DNA of 64,000 nucleotides, taken from contig NRSV01000067.1 in the NCBI GenBank assembly GCA_002286855.1, forward strand, positions 87,078 through 151,077, read 5' to 3'. Positions 24,045 through 34,930 of this stretch are shown here, one piece after another. Below the pieces are notes generated by a model. That model was not told the DNA's origin. It searched no databases and worked only from the letters and a program-made list of their open reading frames with translations. Within the stretch, counting starts at the first letter, position 1, and each line of letters begins with the position of its first letter. This DNA comes from Bipolaris cookei. Lineage: Eukaryota > Ascomycota > Dothideomycetes > Pleosporales > Pleosporaceae. The position numbers were made by a program, and so were the translations under genes.

Positions 24045-25770
24045 TTAGCTGACAGAGATGCACTTGATGTCGAAGATCAAGTCAGAGTTGGGTGGGATGT
24101 CCGGAGGAGCACCCTTCTTTCCGTATGCCATTGCAGCGGGAATAGTGAGACGACGCTCGCCGCCAGGGGTCATACCGGCGACACCAAAGTCCCAGCCCTT
24201 GATAACTTGGCCGACGCCCAGCTTGAAGGAGAAAGGCTTGCCCTTCTTGTTGGCTATGCGAGTATTAGTATATGTTCGGTAGAACAGATTTTAGTGAGTA
24301 CTTACAGTCAAAAACCTTGCCGTTCTTCAGCTTGCCAATGTAGCGCATCTCGACACGGTCACCCTTCTTGGCGGCCTTGCCTTTGCCCTCCTTCTTGTCA
24401 TCAACAATGACGCCGCTGACGTTGCGAGGTCCTTTGGTAGCCTCCTTCTTTGCCTCTGGCTTGGGCGCATCTACCTTTGGGGAGCCAGTGGGGCCCTGCT
24501 CGAGGTTCTTAGCGAACTGGACCTTCTTCTTGTCGCTGCTGGGGGTGTCGTTTTTCTCAACCTTTTCAGCCTTCTTCTCTGGCTCAGCAGCGCTGGCAAC
24601 AGCTTGGCCATCATTCTTCTTCAGCTTCTTAGCTTGCTTCTTGCTGAGCTTAGCGTCGCCGTTGGTCTTGCTGATCATGTGGTCAAGGCTGGCTTCCTCC
24701 TCAGCAGCACGCTTCTTGCTCTTCTTGTTAGCTTCAACGAGCTTGGGAACCTCCTCCTCATCACTGTCAACCTCAGTGATTCTGGGGTCGCTCATGCCAT
24801 CGAGCTCGTCGTCCTCTGATTCGTCCATACCATCGAGCTCATCCTCATCGGGAGACAGATCGTAGCCGAGCTCGTCAAGACCATCATCTTCCTCATCCTC
24901 GCTGTCCTCCTCTTCAGGGAACGCTACGTAGTTACCGGTGACGTAGACGTCGTGCGTGCCGGTGACACAGAGGTAGACCTCTTCGCCCTGGCGGACAGTG
25001 ATGTCGAGAGGCTGCTGGTAGTGCTACATGAAAGTTAGTGGGGCGCCTAGCAGACTCTATAATGAGCAATCATACCTTCTCAGGGTCAAGTGTGCAAAGA
25101 ACGAGCTCTTCAGGCTCATCCTCATCGTCGTCGTCTTCATCATCCTCGTCATCGTCATCGCTTAGATCATCATTGATAACCTTAGCCTTGCCCTTGGCCT
25201 TACCCTTAGCGCCGTTGGTCAAACCGTCAATGTCCATGTCATCGGCCTCAAGCTCCTCTTGCATCTTCTTGGTAAGAGCAGCTTGCTTGGCCTTCTTTGA
25301 CTTGGCTGGATCGCTAGGACCGCCATTCTTCTCATCCTCGCTGTCATCATCGGAAGGGTCCGAGTCAGCCTCGGGAAGCGCACCAGCTGCACGCAGACGG
25401 GCAGCGATTGTCTCAATGTCACCCTCTTCATAGTCTTCATCATCATCTTCCATGTCAAAATCATCAGGGATACGGATGAGCTTCAAGGTTGCGCGAGCAT
25501 GCTTTTGGTCCTCGTCAAACTGGGGCTCCGCATCTGGGTCGATAGCAGCCATGGTGATTCTAAACTAGGCTCAGTTAGCGAAAAATTACGAATGCGACGG
25601 CTTCGCGCAAAAATGAACAGAATTGATGCAGGGCATATGTGCTGACCGCAGAATGCGAGCAAGGCATTGAATATACTTACAGTGGTGGACTGGTCGACAG
25701 CAGCCAGAATGGGAATGCCTCCAGCCGGAATGCGACGTCCGTAGACGCCAACAGGAATAGCAGACGCCAT
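24045..25770 (-). CDS. Nucleolar FKBP-type prolyl isomerase (Fpr3/Fpr4-like)
   Basis: Four exons (25770-25681, 25564-25076, 25023-24306, 24253-24045) encode 501 residues. The introns are 116, 52, 52 and 52... bp-class fungal introns: 25565-25680, 25024-25075 and 24254-24305. The N-terminal nucleoplasmin-like domain starts PVGVYGRRIPAGG and includes FRITMAAIDP after intron 1. Long Asp/Glu tracts and Lys-rich nucleolar segments fill the middle. The C-terminal FKBP domain has GDRVEMRYIGKL, FDSNKKGKPF (created by splicing), GQVIKGWDFGVAGM, GERRLTIP and IFDIKCISVS. In yeast such proteins are histone chaperones and proline isomerases acting on histone H3 and rDNA chromatin. Domain order and length fit Fpr3/Fpr4 (about 400-500 residues). 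Fpr3 and Fpr4 cannot be told apart here; most filamentous fungi have one gene. Confidence 0.93.
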
Positions 25771-26190
25771 CTTGAAGATTGTTGTGAATGTATGTGGGAG
25801 AGAGCTGGCTAAAGTATCAAGATTTTCCCAGTCGAAGAAGCGCTCTTTGCTCAGAGATTTACACAGCTCGAGGACAGCTGGTAGAGCAGGATGATAGCGA
25901 AAAAAAACGAGGAACTCAAGAACGGCGGGCTTGAGAGGTAGAAAAAGTTCGCCAAGCCCTGCAGCTTTCTGTTAGCGTCCTTTCACCGCCGGCAGAACGC
26001 TCCACTTCGCCCCACTAGCGCGACTGGATCGCGGTCATACGCGCCACTCTACGCGCACTCGCCTTTAACCAGCCCACCAGTACCAACCTCGACATCGACA
26101 TCGACATGCAGCAGTCCAGTTGGTCTCGTGACATTTTATAATGACCCCGGCCCCGAGGAATGCCCTAGACCCACCAAAACATTTATCATC
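25771..26190. promoter_or_regulatory. Divergent promoter of FKBP and REV1, with two upstream ATGs before REV1
   Basis: A 420-bp interval lies between two divergent starts. Near the REV1 start two upstream ATGs occur: 26106-26141 would encode an 11-residue peptide, and 26141-26206 a 21-residue peptide overlapping the REV1 ATG out of frame. Whether either is in the mRNA depends on the unknown transcription start. Confidence 0.45.
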
Positions 26191-29100
26191 ATGGGCTCCC
26201 GTCTAGACAAGAATGCAGAGTCGGTTCGCAAGCGCATTGCCAGCCATCGCTTTGACGGCGAAGATGGCGAAGAGTACAGAGGCTCGGCATTTGGTGGATT
26301 TACTGACTACTTCAGGCGAAAGAAGATCAAACTACAGAACCTAGATGCCGATATTCGATCTCAGGCAGGTGATAAACCGCAGATCTTCAAGGGAACTGTC
26401 GCACACGTAAACGGCTACACTCAACCCTCGCTTAATGATCTGCATACGCTCATAGTGCAGCATGGCGGAGGCTTCATGCAATACTTGGACGGAAAGACTA
26501 CCGTAACGCATATCATAGCCAGCAGCCTTACACAGAAGAAGGCTGTCGAATTCAGAAGATATCGCATTGTAAAGCCGGCGTGGGTGGTGGAAAGCATAAG
26601 AGCGGGCAAACTGCTGCCATGGAATGAGTACCGCGTAGTGGACGAGGGCGAAAAACAGAATGTATTGGCATTCGACGGAAATAACATCACCACTCATTCA
26701 AACATCAAGAAGAGGGGGTATCGAGACCAGATAGACACCAGCTGGTACACGAGCCAGCTGCAAGGTAGCCAATCTGGGCCATCCACTACACCGACGCCCT
26801 CGAGTGCTAGGCGCCCACGCTTCTCAAAATCAAAGCAACGACACCCGACGCCTGATGATGACATAGAAGATCTTCCGCCTTCCTATCAGCCCCAAGGTCT
26901 GCTTAACCCGCCCGATCCAGAGCAGTCAAGTAAGGCTGCAAAGCTGGTTACGCCGCCCAAAACAAATCCTCTGTTGCTACCTGTTGATCCTGACAATATA
27001 TCGAATGATTTGCACAACAGCCTCCATGCAGAACTCAGCGCTCCCAGGGCTCCACACTTACCGCTCGATGGCCAAGTCGAGGAAAAGGCGAAAGGGGTCG
27101 CGTCTAAACTTGATCCTCCGGCGCCTAAAAACAAGCCACTTACTGCTGAAGAGCACAATGCAATTCTTCTCCGTGATCCAAAGATCCGGCGGTCCACTGT
27201 TGTGGATCCAAATTTCCTTGAGCAGTATTATAGAGAGTCACGCTTACACCATTTGTCTACTTGGAAGGCTGATCTCAAATCGCAACTGCAGGCGCTTGCA
27301 AACGAAAGCACATCCTCCCAGAGAGCTAAGCAGAAGCGTGTGCCTGGCGTTCGGCGATACATCTTACATGTTGATTTCGACAGTTTCTTCGTTGCAGTCA
27401 GTTTGAAGAAACACCCAGAATTTAAAGACAAGCCGGCCGTCGTTGCTCATGGACAAGGCAGTGGTTCGGAAATTGCAAGTTGCAACTACCCTGCCCGCAC
27501 ACTCGGTATCAAAAATGGAATGTGGATGAAGCGAGCACGAGAACTCTGTCCGGACCTCAAGATCTTACCTTACGATTTTCCGGCTTATGAGGAGACAAGT
27601 CGTGCATTCTATTACACTATCCTTGCCACTAGTGGCATCGTTCAAAGTGTCAGCATTGATGAAGCCCTCATTGATGTCTCAAATCTGTGCATAGCCGTTG
27701 GTGGCAGCGATGGCAAAAGTCACTCGGAAGACAACATTTATCGTGAGCAGGCGAAGGCCGATGAAATTGCACTAAATTTGCGAGATGAAGTAAGATCCAG
27801 GACGGGATGTAATGTTTCGGTCGGTATCGGTAGCAACATTCTACTCGCCAAACTGGCTTTACGCAAAGCGAAACCTGCTGGCCAACATCAGATCAAACCC
27901 GAGGAGGTGCTCGGCTTCATTGGCCAACTCCAAGTGCAGGACCTACCCGGTGTTGCCGCATCAATTGGCGGTAAATTGGATGCTATTGGAGTCAAACTTG
28001 TCAAGGATGTTCGTAAGCTTAACAAGGAGAAACTCGTTCAAATGCTTGGACCCAAAACCGGTGAGAAGCTATACGAATACTCTAGGGGTATCGACCGTCA
28101 AGAAGTCGGTGAACAAGCTATTCGCAAATCTGTGTCTGCGGAGGTGAATTGGGGTGTTCGATTTGAAAATCAAGAGCAAGCTGATGAGTTCATTGCCAGC
28201 TTGTGTGGGGAGCTCCAGAGACGACTCTTGAAAGAGAATGTAAAAGGCAAACAATTCACCATGAAGGTTATGCGACGCTCACCGGATGCGCCTCTGGATC
28301 CACCAAAGCATCTTGGACATGGTAAGTGTGACACGTACAGCAAGAGTCTTATGCTTGGCGTTGCGACCAATGCAGAGAAAGATCTGACAAAGGAGGCTTT
28401 GGCTATGTTAAGAGGCTTCGGATTTACTCCAGGAGAGCTTCGTGGCATCGGAATACAAATGACAAAGCTTGAGCTCATGAAATCGGCTATGGATGGAAGT
28501 GTTGAGGGTTCACAACCAAAGTTACAATTCAAAATCGGGAACACCGAGCCAGCGCATGTAGCACGGGCAGCGCGAGCACTACGGGTGGCTAAAGATGATC
28601 CGATTCAAGATGGCCCAGAGACTCCACGAAAATCTAAGATATCATCAGGAGGTGAGCATGTTGCGTTTGGCGCCGAGCAGCTTAATGCCTCGACGCCTTC
28701 CCGACGTCCACTTAATACACTGGGCACACAATTCATCATGCCTTCGCAAGTTGATCCTAAAGTACTCGATGAGCTACCGGAGGATATACGAACCAAGCTC
28801 TTACGCCAAACTCGACAATCGTCCTTTACACCTGCAAACAATGCATTAGCATACGACACGCCAAGCACATCCTCGAATGCCCTACCTCTCACTTTGACAG
28901 CGCTTCCTAACCAGTCCCAGCTTGACCCAGAGATTCTTGCCGCTTTACCTGCAGAGGTCCGTGCCGAGGTTCTTGCCCAATATGCTAGCAACGAAACACC
29001 CTTTTCTCCTTCGCGGAGACCAAGAGGACCTGATCAAACTATTTTACCTCAGTCACCTCGCAAAAACAGGATCATCGGGATCCCAGCGAATAAGCTTATT

Positions 29101-29823
29101 GTGCCAGTAAAACGAGGGAGAGGTCGTCCGCCAAGAGCAGCAATGTTGGCCGCAGCTGCACAGGCAAAAGCCATTGACAAAACTGGCAAGATGCTCACCC
29201 AAGCTAATTTTATATCTCTCAAGAATCCAGCCCGAGAAAGCCCGAGCAGAGAAGGTTCAGCTGGTTTGAACGACAACGCCTTTGAAGCACCTACCATCAT
29301 CACTCATGACAAACACGACGACCTTGATCCTGATTTCCTTGCTGCGCTCCCCGAAGACATGCGCAAAGAAGTCATTGGCCAGCACAACACAGCAAAATTA
29401 AAAGCATTCCGCTTCGTGATGTCCAAGAAAAATAAAGCCCCATCGGCTCCCAAACAGTCCAAGCTAGCCCCGAAAATCAAAGTCCCACGTCCTCCAACAG
29501 CAACTTTTACCACACAGAAGCTCTCCACGGAACCCGATCTCCGCAGCGCAATGAGACTCTGGGTCAGCGAATTCGACGAGGAGGGACCCTACGAGGAGGA
29601 CATCACATCACTGATCAAATACCTCAAGAAAGTCGTGCTAGAAGAGCGCGATATGAATAAAGCAGTTGGTCTTGTCAAATGGGTTGATTACATCATCAGC
29701 GATAAGACGGATACTAAACAGAGTTTTGCACGCGAGTCTTGGAGGCGATGTCTTGCTACGATTAAAGATGGTGTAAGGAGAGTGTGCAAGGAGAAGGGGT
29801 TGGGGAGAGTGGCTTTTGAATAG
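26191..29823 (+). CDS. REV1: DNA repair polymerase REV1 (Y family)
   Basis: This is a single-exon gene for a 1210-residue protein. REV1 is the dCMP transferase and scaffold of translesion synthesis, working with polymerase zeta. Residues 62-150 form the BRCT domain (FKGTVAHVNG to WNEYRVV). The Y-family polymerase core follows, with catalytic HVDFDSFF (Asp395 and Asp397) and SIDEALID (Asp490, Glu491). The little-finger and linker regions end near 800. Three ubiquitin-binding motifs are visible: DPKVLDELPEDI (about 855), DPEILAALPAEV (about 911) and DPDFLAALPEDM (about 1046). The last about 100 residues resemble the REV1 C-terminal partner-binding domain. The first in-frame ATG is used; the frame opens further 5' only with GTG. 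All catalytic carboxylates are present. Confidence 0.95.
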   Translation: MGSRLDKNAESVRKRIASHRFDGEDGEEYRGSAFGGFTDYFRRKKIKLQNLDADIRSQAGDKPQIFKGTVAHVNGYTQPSLNDLHTLIVQHGGGFMQYLDGKTTVTHIIASSLTQKKAVEFRRYRIVKPAWVVESIRAGKLLPWNEYRVVDEGEKQNVLAFDGNNITTHSNIKKRGYRDQIDTSWYTSQLQGSQSGPSTTPTPSSARRPRFSKSKQRHPTPDDDIEDLPPSYQPQGLLNPPDPEQSSKAAKLVTPPKTNPLLLPVDPDNISNDLHNSLHAELSAPRAPHLPLDGQVEEKAKGVASKLDPPAPKNKPLTAEEHNAILLRDPKIRRSTVVDPNFLEQYYRESRLHHLSTWKADLKSQLQALANESTSSQRAKQKRVPGVRRYILHVDFDSFFVAVSLKKHPEFKDKPAVVAHGQGSGSEIASCNYPARTLGIKNGMWMKRARELCPDLKILPYDFPAYEETSRAFYYTILATSGIVQSVSIDEALIDVSNLCIAVGGSDGKSHSEDNIYREQAKADEIALNLRDEVRSRTGCNVSVGIGSNILLAKLALRKAKPAGQHQIKPEEVLGFIGQLQVQDLPGVAASIGGKLDAIGVKLVKDVRKLNKEKLVQMLGPKTGEKLYEYSRGIDRQEVGEQAIRKSVSAEVNWGVRFENQEQADEFIASLCGELQRRLLKENVKGKQFTMKVMRRSPDAPLDPPKHLGHGKCDTYSKSLMLGVATNAEKDLTKEALAMLRGFGFTPGELRGIGIQMTKLELMKSAMDGSVEGSQPKLQFKIGNTEPAHVARAARALRVAKDDPIQDGPETPRKSKISSGGEHVAFGAEQLNASTPSRRPLNTLGTQFIMPSQVDPKVLDELPEDIRTKLLRQTRQSSFTPANNALAYDTPSTSSNALPLTLTALPNQSQLDPEILAALPAEVRAEVLAQYASNETPFSPSRRPRGPDQTILPQSPRKNRIIGIPANKLIVPVKRGRGRPPRAAMLAAAAQAKAIDKTGKMLTQANFISLKNPARESPSREGSAGLNDNAFEAPTIITHDKHDDLDPDFLAALPEDMRKEVIGQHNTAKLKAFRFVMSKKNKAPSAPKQSKLAPKIKVPRPPTATFTTQKLSTEPDLRSAMRLWVSEFDEEGPYEEDITSLIKYLKKVVLEERDMNKAVGLVKWVDYIISDKTDTKQSFARESWRRCLATIKDGVRRVCKEKGLGRVAFE

Positions 29824-30189
29824 CTATGTGATATGAGACTTTTCTTAATGACGTTATGCGTTGGACTCGCGTGGGTGCAGGGGGTAATAGTAATTCCTTA
29901 ATCATGGAATTTTCTTTGGACATGTGAACCTTTTTCTGTGCCTATTCGCGAAATGTGTGGCTATTTGCATTGGCTCTGAGTGATGACTGTAGTGCGAAGG
30001 TGCCTTTCAAAAGTCCTTGCCTGACTTGGCGAGCAGGGGTTTGAGGCTATTCTCAATCTGGATCATCCTCCAGCAACCCCTACTCTTGCTTTCTAAGCAG
30101 CCTACCCTCCTTATAGTCGTTGCCGCCTTTGAGCCTTGCTGGACATGAATGAAAAGAGCTACAACGAAGAAAGGAGCGCCAAAGAGTAG
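29824..30189. other. Intergenic after REV1
   Basis: The interval holds the 3' end of REV1 and the edge of a repeat-rich region. No gene is seen. Confidence 0.4.
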
Positions 30190-30346
30190 GGCGGAGGGAG
30201 TTCGAGCGTGGGAGCAGTGCTTGCCTCGAGCAGATTCAGGCTTGGATTGAGAGAATTCCAGGTCACATTAAACAGATTATAAAGCTTAATCACATTCAAG
30301 TCAAGCGGAATCCCACAACAGAGGATCTTCTCAACGTCATAAAGGT
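30190..30346 (+). mobile_element. Possible Tc1/mariner transposase C-terminal fragment
   Basis: One frame reads EQIQAWIERIPGHIKQIIKL, a pattern common near the C-terminus of fungal Tc1/mariner DDE transposases (IQAWI-RIP-HI--II-L). Nothing upstream in the same frame extends it convincingly. It ends where the Fot1-like element A is inserted. The call rests on one short motif. Confidence 0.35.
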
Positions 30347-30348
30347 TA

Positions 30349-32197
30349 ACGTGGTTTACAAGCGAGCACCGCGTACAAGCGAGCGCCGCACCCCACCAAC
30401 TTCGCGCACCTCTTTCATCTCAATACACAATGGCTCAACGTAGCGCTAGTCAGTTAGTTTCAAACGAATCAGATATTCAGCTTGCTATCTCTTCTATCAA
30501 GTCTGGTCAAATACAGAGCAATCGTAGTGCTGCTGCCATCTATAATGTGTCTGAACGAACGATCCGTCGCCGACGCGTCGGCAAGCCTGCGCGACGCGAT
30601 TGCCAGCCCAACTCAAAGAAGCTCACTAAGCTAGAAGAGGAGGTGATAGTTGATCATATACTTGATCTAGATCTACGTGGATTTTCGCCTACCTACGCTG
30701 CTGCGCGCAATATGGCTGACAGACTCCTGGCCAGCGCCGCGCTGGCCAGGTTGGTGTCCACTGGCCGCGCAACTTTGTCAAGCGTATAGACAGTCTTACG
30801 ACATGTTTCAATCGAGCCTACGATAGGCAGAGAGCTCTATGTGAAGATCCAGCCTTAATCAAGAGCTGGTTTGAGCTTGTAGAGCAGACGAAGGCCAAGT
30901 ATGGCATCTGTAACGAGGACGTCTATAACTTCGACGAAGCTGGCTTTATGATGGGGAAGATCACGACTCAGCTTATCGTAACAGAGCCAGAGAGAAGAAG
31001 CCGGCCAAAGGCTATCCAGCCAGGTGGCCGAGAGTGGGTGACGTTTATCGCTGGGATTAACGCAGCTGGCTGGTCTATCCCACCGTTTCTGATCTTTACT
31101 GGCAAGTATCACTTATCTGCCTGGTATGAGGAGGCAGAGATCCCACGCGACTGGGCGATCGCAGTGAGCGATAACGGCTGGACGACTAATGAGCTAGGAG
31201 TTGAGTGGCTAAAGCACTTTGTCAAACATACAAATGGCAAGGTTATTGGGGCACGCCGGCTGCTTATTCTTGACGGCCATGAGAGCCACCAGTCACTTGA
31301 GTTCCAAGAGCTCTGCAAGAAGAACAATATCTACACGCTCTGTATGCCGCCTCACTCGTCTCACCTGCTCCAGCCTCTTGACGTTGGCTGCTTCTCGCCA
31401 TTGAAGCGCGCGTATAGTCGTGAGGTCGAGAGTCTGATACGCAACTGTATCAACCACATCACCAAGCTCGAGTTTCTACCAGCGTTTAAGGCAGCATTCG
31501 ATCGATCTTTCACGCCAGCCAATATCTGCTCAGCTTTCCGAGGCGCAGGCCTTGTTCCTCTCCAGCCAGAAGCTGTTCTATCAAAGCTTGACGTAAAGCT
31601 GCGTACGCCTACTCCTCCAGCTACTCCTCCAGCTACTCTTACAGAAGCTCTCTGGCAGGCCTGTACGCCAGGCAACCTACGCGAGCTTGAAGCTCAATCA
31701 ACGCTGATAAGTAATCGCGTTCGACAGCACAAAAGCTCATCACCAGCTTCAATTATCGCGGCAATTGGCCAGCTTAAGAAGGGGGCAGAGATAATGATGC
31801 TCTCAGCTGAGCTAATGCGCGATCGAATCGCCAGCCTTGAGAGAGCTAACACAGCAGTATCAGAGCGTAGAAAGCGTAAGAAAAAGCGGATACAGAAGCG
31901 TGGAGTCCTTACTAAGGGAGCTGGAGAGGACATACTTGCTCAACGTGAGGCTGATGAGCAGATTATTCGTGAGGAGCGTCAAGGAGGAGAGCGATCAGGT
32001 GTCAGCCGCCGAGCTCTTACGCGCTGTAGTAGATGCAAAGAGACTGGTCATAACTCGCGTACATGTAAAAAAGATACTCTAGATAGCAATTAATCTACTA
32101 TCTTAATATCTATTAAAACCATCTATATGTGGTGGAGCTACACGCTTGTAGAGGTGTGCGAAGTTGGTGGGGTGCGGCGCTCGCTTGTAAACCACGT
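30349..32197 (+). mobile_element. Fot1/pogo-like DNA transposon A
   Basis: This 1849-bp element has perfect 19-bp terminal inverted repeats (ACGTGGTTTACAAGCGAGC) and is flanked by TA on both sides (30347-30348 and 32198-32199), the target of Tc1/mariner elements. The inverted match continues inward through GCCGCACCCCACC. The left end carries an extra copy of TACAAGCGAGC (tandem spacing about 17 bp) that the right end lacks. It encodes one transposase, broken by a single frameshift. Confidence 0.9.
30430..32093 (+). pseudogene. Pogo/Fot1 transposase, one frameshift
   Basis: The N-terminal frame (30430 to about 30738) has a helix-turn-helix of the psq/CENP-B type: SDIQLAISSIKSGQIQ, then SERTIRRRR and KLTKLEEEVI. 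After MADRLLA the frame is lost; adding one base near 30736-30740 restores it as VGVHWPRNFVKRI and then EDPALIKSWFELVEQ. The catalytic core continues YNFDEAGFMMGK (first Asp), LILDGHESH (second Asp) and MPPHSSHLLQPLDVGCFSPLKRAY. It ends with a C-x2-C-x4-H-x4-C zinc knuckle (CSRCKETGHNSRTC). The single indel and no stop codons suggest a recent loss of function. Confidence 0.88.
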
Positions 32198-32199
32198 TA

Positions 32200-32911
32200 T
32201 ATCAAGTCTAGCCTGACGAGTATGCGAAGCTTTGAGTTGGTCTAAAGTTTATTTGTCAGCGTCAGAATAATGGCCGCCCAGAGAACCGAATTTTGGTGGC
32301 TGGATTACTATGCGCAAGTGTTGCGGGGTGCAGGCGGTCTAATAGGTAGTCATGTCCTTGCCACCTGCATCGATATCGGTCACGCGCATGTGTATATTCT
32401 ACCGACGGAAATTGGACCCCTGATGCAGATTTCTAGTTCCCTTCCGGCTGTAAGATGCATTGGTAGGGGAGAAAAATAAAGACGAGTCCGGCTGAAGAAA
32501 AGCATAAATGGCGCAGCCGTGCCAATTCTTTCGCTGCCGTGACCCATCCACAATCCGCTGTGCCCTCGGTCTCTGCTGTAGCGAACTCTATGGGACCAAT
32601 TGATTTTTCTTCATCCAAGAACAGGCGTCTAGGATGAAAGACGGCACTGGTTTCCAGCAAGACTGTGCTTGACCTTGATATGTACTTGACTCGGACATGA
32701 TCCTAATGGGGCTTGGCAACGTCATACTAGCCGGCCCTATACCTTTTCTCCACACTCAACACCAGATTTGCCCATCGCGCACCACCCACCGCCTCAACTA
32801 GCGCCAACAAACGCCATTCTGGCCGCAGATTATCCGCAGTAGTAGTTACTTCGAATCTGGAGCCCCGCAGTCTCTACGCGATCTGCTCCCTGCAGCACCT
32901 CATCGGCAAAC
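32200..32911. other. Intergenic between transposon A and carboxylesterase
   Basis: About 700 bp with no supportable gene; it probably contains the carboxylesterase promoter. Pyrimidine-rich tracts lie around 32740-32830. Confidence 0.45.
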
Positions 32912-34756
32912 ATGACGGACCGACTCCCTGGACCGTCTGCTGCGGTACTACCAGCAACGGTACCGGAGCAAGAAAGCACTATAAAAGCAAGACATTTCCC
33001 CCCGAGATGGTTGAAGAGGAGGTTCGCCATCATCATGATTTTCTCGAGTAGCACGGTGTTTCTCTTTTGGTACTTTGGCGCCTTCACCTATGCGAGGCCA
33101 ACTTATCCTCCGGCGCTGCCACAGCCGGAAACGCCACAACGACCGAGTCCTCCAAAACATGAGACACCCGACCAGTCTCTACTCATCAGCCTGCCCGGGT
33201 ATGGCAGTTTCCAAGGCACCAAGCTATTGACCGATTTGAAGAAGACGGAGACTTTCAGCAGGCCGGTAGATGCTTGGTTGAATATTGAGTACTCTACACA
33301 GCCGGTTGGACCAGGCCGATTCAAGCCAGTTACCTGGCCTGCTCCTTTTGATGGCACAAAAGATGCGACAGCGAATGGACCGGCTTGCTTCCAGAACATG
33401 TATAGCTCGCTGGGACAGTCTGAAGCTTGCCTCACCATCAATGTCTGCCGACCATCTGGTGTCTCCATGGAGAAGAAGCTGCCATCCTTGGTCTACTTGC
33501 ATGGTGGATCGTTTGTCTCTGGTTCCCACCGTAGCTTCGATGGTTCCACGTTTGTTGAGAGGAGCACGGAGCCTCTCATGGTCGTCACAGTGCAGTATCG
33601 TCTTGGCGCACTAGGCACTCTCCCCGCAAAGTTCATGGAAGAAGAGGGCCTTTTGAATCTGGGAATCCGAGACCAAAAGATGGCGCTGGAATTTTTGCAA
33701 AAGTACATTGGCTACTTTGGAGGCGACAAGGACCAGATTACGCTTGGCGGTCAGAGTGCTGGTGGCCATGCTGTTGGCATTCATCTCTTCCACAACTACG
33801 GTGAGGATGCTGGAAAGCCATTGTTCAGCAAGGCCGCCATTTCATCTGGTTCACCGACTGCACGTGCATTCCCAGGTGTCGATTATGCACTCTACCAACG
33901 TCAAGTTGCAGACTTTATGGATTACCTTAACTGTCCTGAATCACCCACCTCGGAAGCACTCGCATGCCTGGAGGCATCTGAAGTGGATGATATCCAGTTC
34001 ATTTCCTCGTCAATCTATAACGCCCACAATTACAACATCACATGGCCCTGGCAGCCTGTTTCTCCAGGCCCAATCTTTGAGAAGCGTGGCTCGACATCTG
34101 GCGAGGAGGGCACATTTTTCAAAGTCCCTCTCCTCATTTCCTCTACTACCGACGAAGGAAAAGCTTTTACCCCACAGGATCTGAGCACTGATTCCGAGTA
34201 TGTCACATTCTGGGAAACCCTGACTCCAGGTCTGAATGCCGAAGATCTTGCCGATCTGGAGCGATTGTACCCTAATACAAAGATTGCACCCGGCACATTA
34301 GGATACGTCTCAGACCAATTCGAGCGTCTCTCCGCCGCATACGGAGACTATTCGTACATCTGCCCCGTCCAAGACACCGCTGTTGTCCTCTCCTCTGCCT
34401 CCGCACCTGTCTACAAGGCGCGCTGGAACACACCCAACTTCTCGCCGACATACAAAGGCATACCCCATGCCAGCGACTCCCTCTACTTCAACGGTCAGCT
34501 GAACACGCAATACCCGGAACTCTCCATGCTCTACAGCGCATACTGGGCGAGCTTTGTCGTCAGTGGTAATCCAAACACGCATCGTGTTGCCAACGCTGCG
34601 GTGTGGGAGAAGTACGAGGGTGCTGGAAGTAAACAGTTAGTGGTTAGCCCTCCAGATCAAGGTGGCGCGTATATGGAGGATGAAGGGGTGGCAATTAGGA
34701 TGGAGCAGTGTAAGTGGTGGAGGGATTCGGAGAGGGCGAAGAGGCTTAACAAGTAA
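32912..34756 (+). CDS. Membrane-anchored type B carboxylesterase
   Basis: This single-exon gene encodes a 614-residue alpha/beta hydrolase of the carboxylesterase/lipase (type B) family. A short basic N-terminus (to KRR at 35-37) is followed by one TM segment (about 38-58, FAIIMIFSSSTVFLFWYFG), giving a type II anchor with the catalytic domain outside the cytosol. Catalytic features are the oxyanion loop YLHGGSF, the nucleophile elbow GGQSAGG (Ser282), the acid within STTDEGK, and the histidine within GIPHASDSLYF. Family members hydrolyse carboxylic esters; the substrate is unknown. All triad residues are present. The gene stands alone between transposons, about 170 bp upstream of a LINE insertion. 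Confidence 0.9.
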   Translation: MTDRLPGPSAAVLPATVPEQESTIKARHFPPRWLKRRFAIIMIFSSSTVFLFWYFGAFTYARPTYPPALPQPETPQRPSPPKHETPDQSLLISLPGYGSFQGTKLLTDLKKTETFSRPVDAWLNIEYSTQPVGPGRFKPVTWPAPFDGTKDATANGPACFQNMYSSLGQSEACLTINVCRPSGVSMEKKLPSLVYLHGGSFVSGSHRSFDGSTFVERSTEPLMVVTVQYRLGALGTLPAKFMEEEGLLNLGIRDQKMALEFLQKYIGYFGGDKDQITLGGQSAGGHAVGIHLFHNYGEDAGKPLFSKAAISSGSPTARAFPGVDYALYQRQVADFMDYLNCPESPTSEALACLEASEVDDIQFISSSIYNAHNYNITWPWQPVSPGPIFEKRGSTSGEEGTFFKVPLLISSTTDEGKAFTPQDLSTDSEYVTFWETLTPGLNAEDLADLERLYPNTKIAPGTLGYVSDQFERLSAAYGDYSYICPVQDTAVVLSSASAPVYKARWNTPNFSPTYKGIPHASDSLYFNGQLNTQYPELSMLYSAYWASFVVSGNPNTHRVANAAVWEKYEGAGSKQLVVSPPDQGGAYMEDEGVAIRMEQCKWWRDSERAKRLNK

Positions 34757-34916
34757 GTCTATCATAGTATAATAATAATTATCATCAGCGAATAATATTT
34801 TTGTTGAAACGAGGTTCCTCTAGTAGTACGACTACTATAGGTAATTAAGTAGAAGTGACAAGGTGGGTGGCTCTAACGTCTACTATTCAGCATATACACT
34901 GTGTTACAATCTATCT

Positions 34917-34930
34917 ACTACGCGTACGCG
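34917..34930. repeat. LINE copy 1 target-site duplication, left
   Basis: ACTACGCGTACGCG matches ACTAAGCGTACGCG at 40131-40144 in 13 of 14 positions, directly flanking the two ends of the LINE. Confidence 0.7.
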
